DNA from: Protonemura montana
Lineage: Eukaryota; Arthropoda; Insecta; Plecoptera; Nemouridae
Direction of reading: 5' to 3'
Assembly (NCBI GenBank): GCA_947568835.1
Contig: OX387608.1
Location: 15,662,001 to 15,726,000, forward strand
DNA length: 64,000 nucleotides
The first letter of the stretch is position 1, and each line of letters begins with the position of its first letter. The notes below the pieces were generated by a model. That model saw only the letters and a list, made by a program, of their open reading frames with translations. It was not told where the DNA came from and searched no databases. Position numbers and translations under genes: made by a program. This document shows positions 1 to 24,400 of this stretch, in pieces.

Positions 1-171
1 TCATCCCTCCAACCTCTCTCCCGAACAGAACTGGTCATGTGTATGATGGTCACCCATCCAATACCTGACTCAGCGCAGTGTTGCTTAACTTTCACTGGTC
101 ATGTGTATGATGGTCACCCATCCAATACCTGACCCAGCGCAGTGTTGCTTAACTTTCATCCCTCACCACCA
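1..171 (-). repeat. 5S-rRNA-like repeat, two tandem units
   Basis: Two head-to-tail copies, read on the minus strand, of a unit containing AAAGTTAAGCAACACTGCGC and GGATGGGTGACC. These match box A and box C of metazoan 5S rRNA. The array ends about 30 bp before the splice acceptor of the first tektin exon in the window. Confidence 0.75.
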
Positions 172-204
172 ACCTTTGAACCGAACCCTTGTCTGTGTGT
201 GCAG

Positions 205-2755
<2,551 letters not shown>

Positions 2756-4023
2756 GGAAGCGTGTCTTCTCTGACAAGACAAAGTTCTGATCTGATGTTT
2801 GATTCGCAGCGGTTTCTACTTAGTGTAGGATGAAGCCACCAAATAAACCTGATAGGAATGTTATGTCTCAGTTTGACCTCTGGTGACTTAGCTTGTCTTG
2901 TACGTGTTCTGACTTTCTTACCTGCCCACAAACGATTACCACAATCGTGCAAAGTATTGAAGCGTGCTAGTATTGGGTTTAAAGTTAGTCAGAGTCACAG
3001 CGCTAATGTTAAATCAAAGGATATGTCAAAAGTTCTTTTAAGATGGATAAACTAACAATTGTGGGCCCAGATTGCACTTGCCATTATTTTTAACAAACCT
3101 ACACAATTAACTATTGCTCAAAATGTTAATAGATGTGTAACGATTGTTAATATAGATTTATTTACTGTAAACCGGTCTTAAATGTGGGTAATCAGTGAGA
3201 AGAACTTAATTTCTTGCTACTTTAAACGATGGTAACTTCTAACATCTCTGGGCAGACATTTGTATGGGTTGGTACATTTTCGAGATGACAGCTTCACATT
3301 AGCGCCGTGACGTGGCTAACTATAAACCCAATGGAGCCGGTAATCTAGATCAGGTTGGGAAATTATCACTGTTTTAAATGTTATTCAGCAGGAATTTTGA
3401 AGTAATGAACAGACACGAGAATTTCTGATTGCATTTATCTTTGCGAACTCAAAACTCTTGGGAACAAAGTATTTAGCTGACAGATCACACCTTGGCATTA
3501 GAAAGTTACGATCTTCATCCACATCATTTGCATTTGCTATGTAACCATGGTATCAACTTACGTGATCCCTACCCAAAATTCACATCCATCGTAGAGCTAC
3601 CCAATTCAAGAACATACCCTAGGTAAACTATGCACATCTTTAATATCACTTCGACATGTTTGTGTACTTTGTACAAGAAATAAAAACACAAAAACATTAA
3701 CTTACTAAAACTAAAGACTAAAAATCATCAGGTTCAAATAAACACGTGGTTTTGACTCTGAAAATGATTCACTTGTGAGGCAAAAGTTTTTTTATATAGA
3801 GCCATGAGGGTGAGCCGGCAAAGCCTGGTTATTCGCAACTCTTTCGGTTAGCCAAATCCTTGCCGATCGACTGAATGTTGATGTTTCGAACAATGCATGT
3901 TACAACCGCGTTTCCAGCGAAACCTCAGAGCTGGCATGTACGTGCTGTACCTTTAAGTTTAACTTAGCTCAATAGGAACAAAAGCTATTGCAAAGCCAGC
4001 TGATACTTTTGCCAAAATGTAAT
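2756..4023. other. Intergenic, no gene seen
   Basis: Lies tail-to-tail between tektin (+) and COX11 (-). AT-rich, with no conserved reading frame and no repeat family I could match. Confidence 0.6.
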
Positions 4024-5361
4024 TTATACGTGGGCGCGGGCGTACGATGGCATTACCGGCAACTGCATGCCTTCTTTGGCCTCAAAGAATGTGTACGACA
4101 ACGTCAGCGTGTCCACCAGCTCCATCTTGGGGTCTTCCACGAACTCGGGGTCGATGTAAAAGAACACCGGCATATCCACCTGTGACCAGAGTAACATGTT
4201 GGTGAAGCTGGCTTTTTTTAGTGATTTGCCAGCATACGTTCTATCGCTGCCTTCTAAGCAATGGTTCATAGATCAGGGCAGATAAGCATGTATACATAAG
4301 TATCATATACCTAACTTATATACTAATGCACAGAGTGGTTTGTCTAATGAATCAGCCCTGCAATGGAATATTGTGATTCAGATGCTGGCTTTGTTTGCTG
4401 ATTACAATTGAAGTACATTGGCGAGAAGAATTCCAGCTAATTGTAAAACTGGGAAAAAATGGTTTACACACCAAATCATTAAGTTCTTATGTTGTGTACC
4501 TGCTCGTGAGGGTTAAGCTGTTGCTCCTCAAAGCAGAAGCACTGGATCTTGTTGAAATACTGTCCGGCTTCGAAAGGCACCACGTTGTACGTGCTGATGC
4601 CTGTCACAGGTAGGTCTGTCGGATTGCACGCCGTGTAAAAAGCTAGTGCTGTCTCACCCGGGGCAACCTGAGATAAACAAAGTCCCGTAATGTTCTCTAC
4701 CTCTGAGGAAAATCTAGACATGGTACAGGTTATAAAATCGTACCTGTATCTCAGTCTGCTGAGGTTTGAAATTCCATCGCATGCTGGCGCCTATATCGGC
4801 GTTGAAACGCACTCGAATCACTCGATCAGCAATCTTCTTCATGGTCTCGACTTTTAATGAATCCTCGCTGATTCCAGTTGTACCACCATAGCTGTATGCC
4901 TACAATAGAGACACACTATTAGGCAAGACAAGCAGATTTGTAGATAGATATAGGTATTACCTAAATGTAATATGGTTCAATGCCCCAATTTCAACTAGAA
5001 TATTAAATAATAATTAAGCCACTAGTTATACACTTCGCATAAATATAATTTTCCTTGACTTTTGTTAAATATTTACCTGGCAAAACATGCTGTAAAGTGG
5101 AACCGCAGCGTAACTTAGACCAACGGCAAGAACTCCAGCTGCTGTTACATAATATAGCGTGGATTTCGCCCGTTGCTGTTGTGTGCTCCATGCACCGCCG
5201 TCACCTGGGAGATGTGGCTTCTTGGAGAATTGTCGACTACTTGTGTAGAAGCTGCTCCTGACATAGTTCCTCTCAAGTTTGCTGTTTACCCTACTACTTG
5301 AAAACCTTGCAAATATACGTATGGATGACACTGACAATCTGAATAAATGGTCAGCACGCAT
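4024..5361 (-). CDS. COX11: Cytochrome c oxidase assembly protein COX11, 4 exons
   Basis: Inner-mitochondrial-membrane copper chaperone that helps deliver copper to the CuB site of cytochrome oxidase subunit 1. Exons 5361-5077, 4899-4744, 4667-4500 and 4179-4024 splice in phase to 254 aa (human about 276). Seen: an N-terminal Arg/Ser-rich presequence rich in positive charge; one membrane span (LYYVTAAGVLAVGLSYAAV) followed by PLYSMFCQ; and the intermembrane domain with the CxC copper pair in FNKIQCFCFEEQ and the block VDMPVFFYIDPEF. The ATG at 5361 is the first in the exon frame. Head-to-head with SNRPF; about 990 bp separates the two start codons. Confidence 0.97.
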
Positions 5362-6348
5362 TTTAAACGGGGAAGAAAATTCTAAGAGGAGTCATTTGCT
5401 ATTCTTTTTTGCATACAAGCAAAACACTGACAAGTCCTTATATACTCAAATCTTAATTCAACTAAACTTGCAGGAACTTAACCTATAAATATCTCTCCAT
5501 TTGAGCGCACGACAGCCATCGGTAGCCAGTCAACTGACCGTAAATAAATCTGATCGTTTGTTCAGATGACCGCATGTGCAACTGATCGGAGGTAAAATGT
5601 CAACTGGTCGCATGTTCAGCCGACAGCGTGTGCAGCTGACAGAGCGTGTAGCTGATCGCGTTTTCAGCTGGTAGCATGTTCAACTGATAGTAAAGCCAAG
5701 TGATGGCGTGTGCAGTGGCAACTTGTGCGACTGGTCGATGAATCAATAGGGATATTCTGATAGGGTACCCAACTGACAGCATGTGCAGCTGGAAGCAACA
5801 CAACTGATAGGGAACTCAACTGGTTGTATGTGCAGCTGATAGCATTTTCAAATGGTAGGATGTTGGGGTCAGTTGATTTTGCGACCAGTTGACGGGTAGC
5901 TCAGCTATCAGCTGGATTCAAGGGGTGTACAAAAAGCAGTACAAATAAATTATCTATTTGTTGCAGAATATTCAATTAAGAAAAATATATGTTTGCCCCA
6001 GAGTTACAGGGAGACGAAAAGATTTGTTGAATTTAAGTCAATTTTCATCAAATTAAAGAATCTTCCGGATGCTCGACTGTTGAAAAAATTACATATTTTG
6101 CTTAACTATCGTGTGAATAGTTACTCTTTGGTGTGAATTAATTGTTGGTGTAAATAGCCACTCAAGCGGCGCCATTGCTCATTGATTCGCGGTTTCGACA
6201 GAAAAGCGTCGGTCGCACGATCAGTAATTTACCTTTTATTCATTGAAAAAGGTAAACTATCGCTTAAAATTTTCCATGTGGACGCTGCAACGCTTGTACG
6301 CAACATTTTCTCGATCTCTTTCTTGTTTACTTTCAGAACGACACCACG
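5362..6348. promoter_or_regulatory. Divergent region COX11/SNRPF with E-box-rich minisatellite
   Basis: Holds both promoters by arrangement. From about 5515 to 5915 runs a degenerate array of about 19-20 bp units of the form gcatgtgcagctgata. These carry many CAGCTG, CAACTG and CAAGTG hexamers (E-box class CANNTG). SNRPF 5'UTR sequence and its likely intron occupy about 6180-6348. Confidence 0.6.
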
Positions 6349-6615
6349 ATGGCGACTGCTATGCCCATTAACCCCAAACCTTTCCTAAATAGTCTCACCG
6401 GCAAGCCAGTGATGATCAAGCTCAAGTGGGGACATGAATACAAAGGCTATCTCGTGTCTGTAGATGGCTACATGAATCTGCAACTAGCAAACACCGAAGA
6501 GTTGATCAACGGAGTTAACACGGGCAATCTGGGAGAAGTTCTCGTGAGGTGCAACAACGTTCTCTACATTCGAGGAGTTGACGAGGAAGACGAAGAAGGT
6601 GAAATGAAAGACTGA
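6349..6615 (+). CDS. SNRPF: Small nuclear ribonucleoprotein F (SmF)
   Basis: Core Sm protein of the heteroheptameric ring on U1, U2, U4 and U5 snRNAs. 88 aa in one uninterrupted coding exon, the usual length for SmF. Seen: [20 protein letters not shown], then Sm1 with [16 protein letters not shown], then Sm2 with [16 protein letters not shown], and an acidic tail. A 5'UTR intron is likely: a donor AAAAG|gtaaac near 6250 and an acceptor tttcag at about 6336, 13 nt before the ATG. AATAAA at 6869-6874 would end the transcript about 260 nt after the stop. TGS1, whose product acts on Sm-class snRNAs, lies tail-to-tail downstream. Confidence 0.97.
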   Translation: MATAMPINPKPFLNSLTGKPVMIKLKWGHEYKGYLVSVDGYMNLQLANTEELINGVNTGNLGEVLVRCNNVLYIRGVDEEDEEGEMKD

Positions 6616-6868
6616 ACACGACATTGAGTTCTCAGTGGTATTATTTCGTGTGATCGGACACTTCTTTGATCCTTCTCATAGATATATGGAGATACCATCT
6701 TTGTAACGACAAATGGTTTCTTTGTGCGTCGAACTTTTCACGAACATTGGAACTGGTATCAGAGACAGTGTCTCACCATAAGTAAAGGATATCTTTACCC
6801 TTTATGTATGGTAGAGCCAATCAACACCGTGCTTAAAGTCTTTATTCCACAATTGTATTTTGTCTGTC

Positions 6869-6874
6869 AATAAA
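6869..6874 (+). terminator. Polyadenylation signal AATAAA of SNRPF
   Basis: Canonical hexamer about 255 nt after the SNRPF stop, in AT-rich sequence. Position and orientation fit a poly(A) signal; cleavage is inferred. Confidence 0.7.
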
Positions 6875-8253
6875 TCAATTACATTCTTTATAAACTAAGA
6901 GCATCAGTTAGTATTATTGCTTATGAAGAGAAAATGATGTCATGGAGGGAACTTGCTTACCATAAATTCACTTCACTTTTGTCCTTATTAATCATGTAAT
7001 TGCATTTGGTTGACTGGCAAGTGAGCCATACCAGCAACAGGTTTTATCCAAAACTACCGAGCAACGTTTGAGCAACCAGCAAGGATGTATTTTAATTACA
7101 TTTTGGCTCTTAATTCACAAAGATATGCCAGAAAAATTGAGTAAAACACATAGGATTTTAAAGTTCACAGATTTTATTTAAAAGCGTACAAAAGGTGAAG
7201 GAGGTATCTGTGTGATACTTGGCCAAAGCTTGATTGGTCCTGAGATGCTACAAACTGATCCAGAAGTGAAAAAATCACAAAATGGTCATCAGGTAAGAAA
7301 TCTTACAAAAAAGATTGCCATGCTAGTGGTAACTAAAAATGCGACATGGCACATACATCGAGAAAAAAAAAAAATAGCTACTTTGGAAACTTAGCTAGCA
7401 AACTTAATAGAATAGAGAGATATCAAGAAGAAACGTTGTTTATGCACATTACAAATGATCAAAGTGTATCAAATTGAATCCTTTCGTTGGCGTGACAAAA
7501 TAGTATAGTGGTTGGCCCCGAAATACACGTGGTCAGACTCCCGGAGAGTATTAAAGCTCTTAACTGTTGTATGCCTAACAGATATTGATGCATCTCCCAA
7601 GATACCTTTACGTCAAGGTAAATATAGAATGTTAAGAACCCAGAATCGAGAATCTGAACCAAAATCTAGGACCCTACGGTGGGAGACTAGATGGATTATA
7701 CACATTAAAAAATAAAATAATCTGGTCCATACGATGCATCACCAAGCTAAGCATGAAGGCAAAGTGTTGATCAGCAATCCAACAAATGGCAATCACAGAT
7801 ACAATTACTCTTGCAGGTTACATATCAAGCCAGGAAAAGCAATTTTGGTGTAATTATTTATGACATACGTACACAAAGGTGCACATAACCTTTTTGCAAA
7901 AAGCTCCTCTTTCAGGTTGAATTCTTTCAGGTTGAATTGTAAAGTTAAGATGCCATCCAAAGAATTGTTATTGGTAACCTTTTCGGGAGAAAAGATCCTG
8001 CTTGGAATATGAATTGGAAATGGAAAACATAGCTTCATGACCTGCAAGCAAATGTACGTGTGCTCTGAAAGCATCCAATTGCAATATGCAATCACTTGCC
8101 AATTCGTTTGACAAAACCAGCCAAGTGCCACATATCAAAGCATGAAAGTACAGAGACCGCGTTCTATTAATATTAATGTTGGCCAGTCTTTCGTCTGCCA
8201 CTCGCACATAAAAGACTCGCAGAAGAAGTGTGACTCTCGAATCGTTGCCGAGG
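6875..8253. other. Convergent intergenic region SNRPF/TGS1
   Basis: No conserved coding sequence. A TTTATT at about 7171 would be AATAAA on the minus strand, so much of 7.17-8.25 kb may be TGS1 3'UTR. The short ORFs here look like chance ORFs. Confidence 0.5.
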
Positions 8254-18030
<9,777 letters not shown>

Positions 18031-18462
18031 CTCTGAGTTTGAAAGAACTTGGGCTTGACTATGGTAGTGGGCTAATAAATGATTCTATATCGAAAAATCG
18101 AATTGATCAAGCAACTCTAACCTAAAAGCCATTAGGTCACTAGTTGATTACTAGTGTGAAGTGCGCTCTAACATTTAATGGGGACGCACCAACCTAAGGA
18201 AAATAAGATATATAAATTTATTGCTTTAAAGTTGAATGCACACCAGTAAGACCTCTCAGGGGAAACATATATACATCATAAATATTGATATTAAATATTA
18301 ACTGAAACACAGATTATGAAAGTTGACTTTTACGCCAAAAATTGATGTTGTCATGTTGGTAATAGGTCAGATAAAGAGCCTACTTTACCCGGTAGTAGTT
18401 ATGTTGTTGCGGTACGTGCACGTGTTGCCGATTTGCATTGAAATTTAAGAAAATTCTGAGCA
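18031..18462. promoter_or_regulatory. Shared divergent promoter region TGS1/UTP4
   Basis: 432 bp separate the TGS1 start codon (minus) from the UTP4 start codon (plus), with no other coding sequence. Both 5'UTRs and promoters must lie here unless there are 5' noncoding exons. No TATA box or other motif is convincing; the call rests on arrangement only. Confidence 0.55.
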
Positions 18463-21400
18463 ATGCGGAAATGTACAGTGCACACTGTGCACTACTACAC
18501 GCCTGAAGTGCGGGCTATCCACTGCATGGCTAAGGGAGCATACTCTAAGCTAGCACTTTCCAGGTCGGTTTCCCATTAACATGTTTCTATTGAAATTAGG
18601 TTAGAGTTCCCAAGATAATTTATGAGAACACATTTCTTATCAATTCACTGAAGCTTAAGTTACTTAACCAACGCTATTCCTCAGCTGTTTTCTCGGAATC
18701 TCAGCTATGGACCAGCAGCCGTTGAAGCTCTAGCCATAGTGCCGTAACGTTATTTCTCATGCCTACAGGAGTGATGGTACCATCGAGATTTGGTGTATGC
18801 AAGGCACGCCATACATGCAGGGAGTGCTGTACGCTAGCTCAGTAGAGTCGCTGGCCTGGTGTAAAGAACGACTCTTTAGTGCTGGTCTTCATGGAACTGT
18901 CTTAGAGTTTAATGTTCTAGAGCTTAGTGTAAAGGTGAGATTACATACGAGTATTTTGAACGTATGCATAGTAAGAAGGTACTTAACTGACAGTACTGTT
19001 TTTCCAGTACACAATACCAATTGTTGGTGGTCCAGTTTGGTGCATTGCTGTCGACTGCACCAACACAATGCTAGCGGTAAGTGGAGTTTAAGCTTTGTTT
19101 ATTGCCTTGGCGGTTAGTGAGGGAAAGCTGGTCCAGAATCGAATGCTTTCCAGTCTCTTTGCCGTTGTTTCAAGGCATAATTTGTTGCAGGTCGGCACCG
19201 AGGAAGGTTATGTCAACATTCTGAATCTGTCGGGAGACGATGCTCCACAGCCCCTGAAACTGCTGGACAAGCAGGAGGGCCGAGTGCTCTGCCTGGCCTG
19301 GCACCCGGACGGCAAGCAAATCATCACGGGCTCCACCGACTCTTTACGGCTTTGGGACGTGAGAACTGGCCGTGGAACGCGCAGGTGGGTTGCTTCGAAA
19401 ACCTGATTGTCACACAAAAATAATTCACAATTAATCCAGAAATTGCATTTAATATCAAAGTTACTTTTTCAGAGTTGTGATAGTTTTCAGACTCGTGTCT
19501 ACTTGATGTAAACTTAGCACTAGTTTTATCAAAAACTATTTCAACTGGGTTTTGAATGCTAAGTTACTGAACTGGTACAAGTTAAGAAACGTTGGGAAAT
19601 TTAGTTGTTCTGCACTTAGCATCAAAACCCAGTAGAAATAGTTTTTGTCATTTCAGAGTTTACTTTCAAATCTATTAATTTTCTTGTGACCAAAATCTGC
19701 TAAATCAACTTCGGAGTTTAGTGAGTGCGCATTGCAAATCTTTTTCCCTTTTAATCGTAAATAGTTAAATTTTTTTGGACTCTAGCTTCTCTGCTTTTGG
19801 AGTCGTTGATTGATTGATTAATCGATTTCCTTTTTTGGCTTAAAAAAAAAAACATCTACAAGCCATGAATCCAGTTAGGGATCGTCAGGATAGTACATAA
19901 AAGTAATTTTCATAAAATACAGTTGTTTAACTCTGGTTGAAAAAATGTTAAAATCTGAGCAAACTTATGTTTGCGCCGCACAAACTAGGCAAGAATCGTG
20001 CATTTCAACGCAAGCTTTAACTCCGCCCCCACATCTCGGCAGGATGACGGTGGCGCGAGCGACCCGCAAGGAAGAGACGACAGTATGGTTCGTTGCGGTG
20101 ACTAAGGAGGGGCTGGGCGTGTCCGGGGATTCCCGGGGAGTCGTGAGCTTCTGGAATCTCGAGACTGGGGTCCAATCACAAGCCATCACCACCCACTCTG
20201 CGCCCGTGCTAGCGATAGCGTTAAAAGAGGACGGAAGTAAAATATTCTGCGCCGGTGAGTGCGATGGCATTTTGTGTGCGAGTTTGGGAATGCTCATAAT
20301 TGGAATGTGTAGCACCGCCAAATGGCCGCTCTTGAATGGGGTTATAAAATACCCTGTTTTTGTCATTTATAAGTGGTATTTTGTGGCATATGGTTAACAA
20401 TGTAACTCGACAGATAGCTCCTGAATAGGGAAATCTCCTTAAGATTATTATTTAATTATTATCATTGTGTTCAAATACGCGTTTAAAATAAAATCTGATA
20501 TATTTTTTCTTTTTATAATCCGATTATAACTTTTCTATTTATATTTGTTTTAAGAATGGCTAAAATATAAATTCTCGTGGCGGGATGTAAACGGGCTATG
20601 ACGTCAGAAATTCTGTTCTGACGTCATTTTGGGTCACCTTTGCGTTCGCTTCTGTTTCTTGACGTTTTTTGACGTCATACTGACGTCAGATTTCACTATA
20701 CGTCAGAAAAAATGGCGACCCTCGTTTTCGTACGAGATTGAAACGCAAAAATTTTAAACAGAGATATTTTATTCAAAATTGGATTTATAAGAAAATAAAA
20801 AAAAACTTGTTCATCATTTTCTCACAAAAAAAAATAAAAAAATAGTTTCAAATTTAAAGAGATTTCCCTATTGTACGCATTCTGCGGTGATTGAAAGTGT
20901 CAACGTGGCTCAACACTGTTCCTCCCCTGTGTGCAGGAGCCGATCCCGTTGTGGCAGTCCTCGACTACGACCGCAACGCTAAGCGCTGGATCCGCACGGT
21001 GGATCGTCGACTTCACGAGCACGACGTACGTGCGCTGGCGTGCTTCGGTCAACGACTCGCCAGCGGTGGCGTCGACGGTTACCTCGCTGTCAGCCAGTTT
21101 CCACCGCGCATTCTCAACAAATACCCGCCGCTTCAACATGTGAGTCGCGGTGAAGTCTGATTTATATCGCAAATGTTTGCCGTGTGCAAAGTGTTTTGTT
21201 ATTTGGGACACTACTGAACTCGCAAAAATTGATGTCCAAACGGGGACTTGGACACCAATCTCCACCTGTCGCGGGTGTTGCTCTAACCCATTGAGCTACT
21301 TGGACCCCGATCTCCACCTATCGCGGGTGTTGCTCTAACCAATTGAGCTACTTGGACCTCGATCTCCACCTTTTGCGGGTGCTGCTCTAATCAATTGAGC

Positions 21401-24400
21401 TACTTGGACCCCGATCTCTACCTGTCGCGGGTGTTGCTCTAACCAATTGAGCTACTTGGACCTCGATCTCCACCTTTTGCGGGTGCTGCTCTAATCAATT
21501 GAGCTACTTGGACCTCGATCTCCACCTTTTGCGGGTGCTGCTCTAACCAATTGAGCTACTTGGACCTCGATCTCCACCTTTCGCGGGTGTTGCTCTAACC
21601 AATTGAGCTACTTGGACCTCGATCTCCACCTTTTGCGGGTGTTGCTCTAACCAATTGAGCTACTTGGACCTCGATCTCCACCTGTCGCGGGTGTTGCTCT
21701 AACCAATTAAGCTACTTGGACCCTGATCTCCACCTATCGCGGGTGTTGCTCTAACCAATTGAGCTACTTGGATGTATTTATTGAAAAAGTATTAGGCCCA
21801 AGTTACGAAACGTTGGGAAATTTAGTAGTTCTACAATTAATTCAATTCAATTTTCTTTATTTTGTAAAATACATATACTCAGGAAGTGAAATAATATAAC
21901 GTATATATAGTAAAAAAAAGGCGATATTCAGTATTTTTTTGGCAGGACTGGGTCGCTGCCCTATTGATCTTCCCAGTTGAAATAGTTAATATGAAGTGTA
22001 ATTTTTCCGATAAAATGAAACCATTACTGTTCCGCCTCAAGCTTCTTATCCCAAGAGCTCGGAAACGAAATAAGACTGGATACTTTAACGATATTTTTTT
22101 TTCCAGGACGCTGTTTCCCTAAGCAAGGCTCGATTGCTGCTTCTGCGGCACACGCGGCACGTGGAGGTCTGGAGCCTCGGTGCTACCCAGCACGGTCCAG
22201 GTATGTCCCAGTACAATGCACACACAATGTCAACCTGACACTTGGAAAGTACCTTGCGAAAGTGAGGTTATACCACCTGACAGTTATACCGTTGAGTGTA
22301 GGTTATAGGTAGAGAAACAACGTTAATGTTACAGTCTCTGCGTGAAAGACGGCCGCCAAATGACTACCTTACCGACAAAAATGCAGAGTAGCCACTGTCG
22401 TATGAAATTTAATTTCGATATTTCTCATAAGTTACTCGCTTTTTAATATCGTTACGTGTATATCAATCGTTGAGGTAAACATTGATGGAGATCTTTTGAG
22501 CATGAAAAGTCTCCAAAGCGAGTTAACCTACGAGAAATATCGAAATTAAAATTCATACGACAGTGGCTCCACTTAACGTGATGTACCGGTACTCTGCATT
22601 TTTGTCGGTAAGGCAGTAATTTGGCGGCCATCTTTCACGCAGAGACTGTAACATTGACGTTGAAACTCTACCTATAACCTACACTCAACGGCAAAGTGAA
22701 AGTGATACCACCTGACAGGTATACAGCCTGTGACCACCTGATAGCACTTGCGTTTGTCATTTTTAATCAATTTTAATTAAATTTAAATACACGAAAAGAT
22801 CCAATTTTAAAACTAAGGTCAAAGACCTCGAAATAGGGCACCAATTTTTGAGATTTGATTTGATTATTGAAGAAATTTTTTTTCCTAATAAGAAAACACT
22901 TTGCATGTTAGCAATTTTAACCGGAATGTGTTGCCGTTGTTCCAGAATGTGATCCCGGCCGCGCTCCAGCGTCGAGCGGATCCAAGCACCTGTTGAACCT
23001 TCAGTCGCAGCACGCCGAGCACATGAGCTGCGCGGCCATCTCGTACGACGGAGCACACATCGCGTACGCCACGCCCACCGCGACACGGTGAGACCGGTCA
23101 CCATAGCAACCAAACGTTGATCAAACTTGAAACTATCAGCTTATCTTTGGAGTCAACTCTTTGATGAAGTAACAGAACATAAGTTACAAAACTTCTGCGA
23201 AATTAGCTGTTTTTTACTTATTATTTGTGGTATTATTTGAGCACTGTTTTGACATCTGGCCATGTGGCACTGGTCTAATGGCGTCGGGTAATGAGAGGAT
23301 GATGATGAGGATGATGATGAACCAAACTTAGCCTAGAAGGGAGCAGGGGAAACCCTGTGCTGGCACGTAGCCTACTCCTGTCTAAGACCAAGGGGACCAC
23401 CGGCTTAACATCCCTTCTGAAGGACGGTACAATGCAAACAACAGGATTCCTCCACAAATCCATGCTGTCGAGAGGTTGATAAGCAAGGCAAGTGAAGTTG
23501 CTGTACTAACTTTCATCCCTTCAACCTCTCTACCAAACAGAACTGGTCATGTGTATGATGGTCACCCATCCAATACCTGACCCAGCCCAGTGTTGCTTAA
23601 CTTTCATCCCTCCAACCTCTCTCCCAAAGGTTGGAGGGATGAAAGTTAGTACAGCAACTTCATTTTACTTTTTCGAAACTGATTCCCGGCGGCAGTCACT
23701 CACCTGAGCTTTGTCTTTAGGTTGGTAGCGCTGTCAGCTTCCGAGGAGTCGGTGTCTATCAGCGGCTCCTGGGCGGTGCCCGGCGTTGGCGGGGCGCTCG
23801 CGCTTGCCTTCTGCCCGGTCAAGCAACGTCTGGCCGCCGCCTCGCGTGCCGGTCAAGTGCTCGTCTTCGAGCTCGGCTCCGAGCCACAGCTCGTTGCGCT
23901 GATCGAAGCCCGCGCCGATAAACGTAAGGCGTTCGCGCATAACAAGGCTCGCGCGTGCGGACACATGGCTTGGGCATTCAAGGAGGCCGTGAGCTTGCTT
24001 GCTAAATTATTGTAAACACTATAACCGTTTCAAAAATTGATGCCCAAACGGGGACATTTATATCCCGTTAACAGGGAGCAAGGATATGGAGCATATTACA
24101 ACAACTGAGTATGAGTTTAAGAGCTTAACTGTTGAGTGTAGGTTATAGGTAGAGTTTCAACGTCAATGTTACAGTCTCTGCGTGAAAGATGGCCGCCAAA
24201 TGACTACCTTACCGACAAAAATGCAGAGTACAGGACAATCACGTTAAGTGGAGCCACTGTCGTATACAAATTTAATTTCGATATTTCTCGTAGGTTAACT
24301 CGCTTTTGAGACTTTTCATGCTCAAAAAATCTCCATCAATGTTTACCTCAACGATTGATATACACGGAAAGATATTCAAAAGCGAGTAACCTACGAGAAA

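Noticed and set aside
18541-18563. Telomeric repeats suggested by AACCTAACCT in the SINE-like bodies
   Set aside because: Only one or two units occur, always as part of the same repeat family; not a telomere or interstitial telomeric array.
21228-21775. CRISPR-like array
   Set aside because: Units are contiguous 52-mers without unique spacers, in a eukaryotic intron, and clearly derived from the dispersed tRNA-like element.
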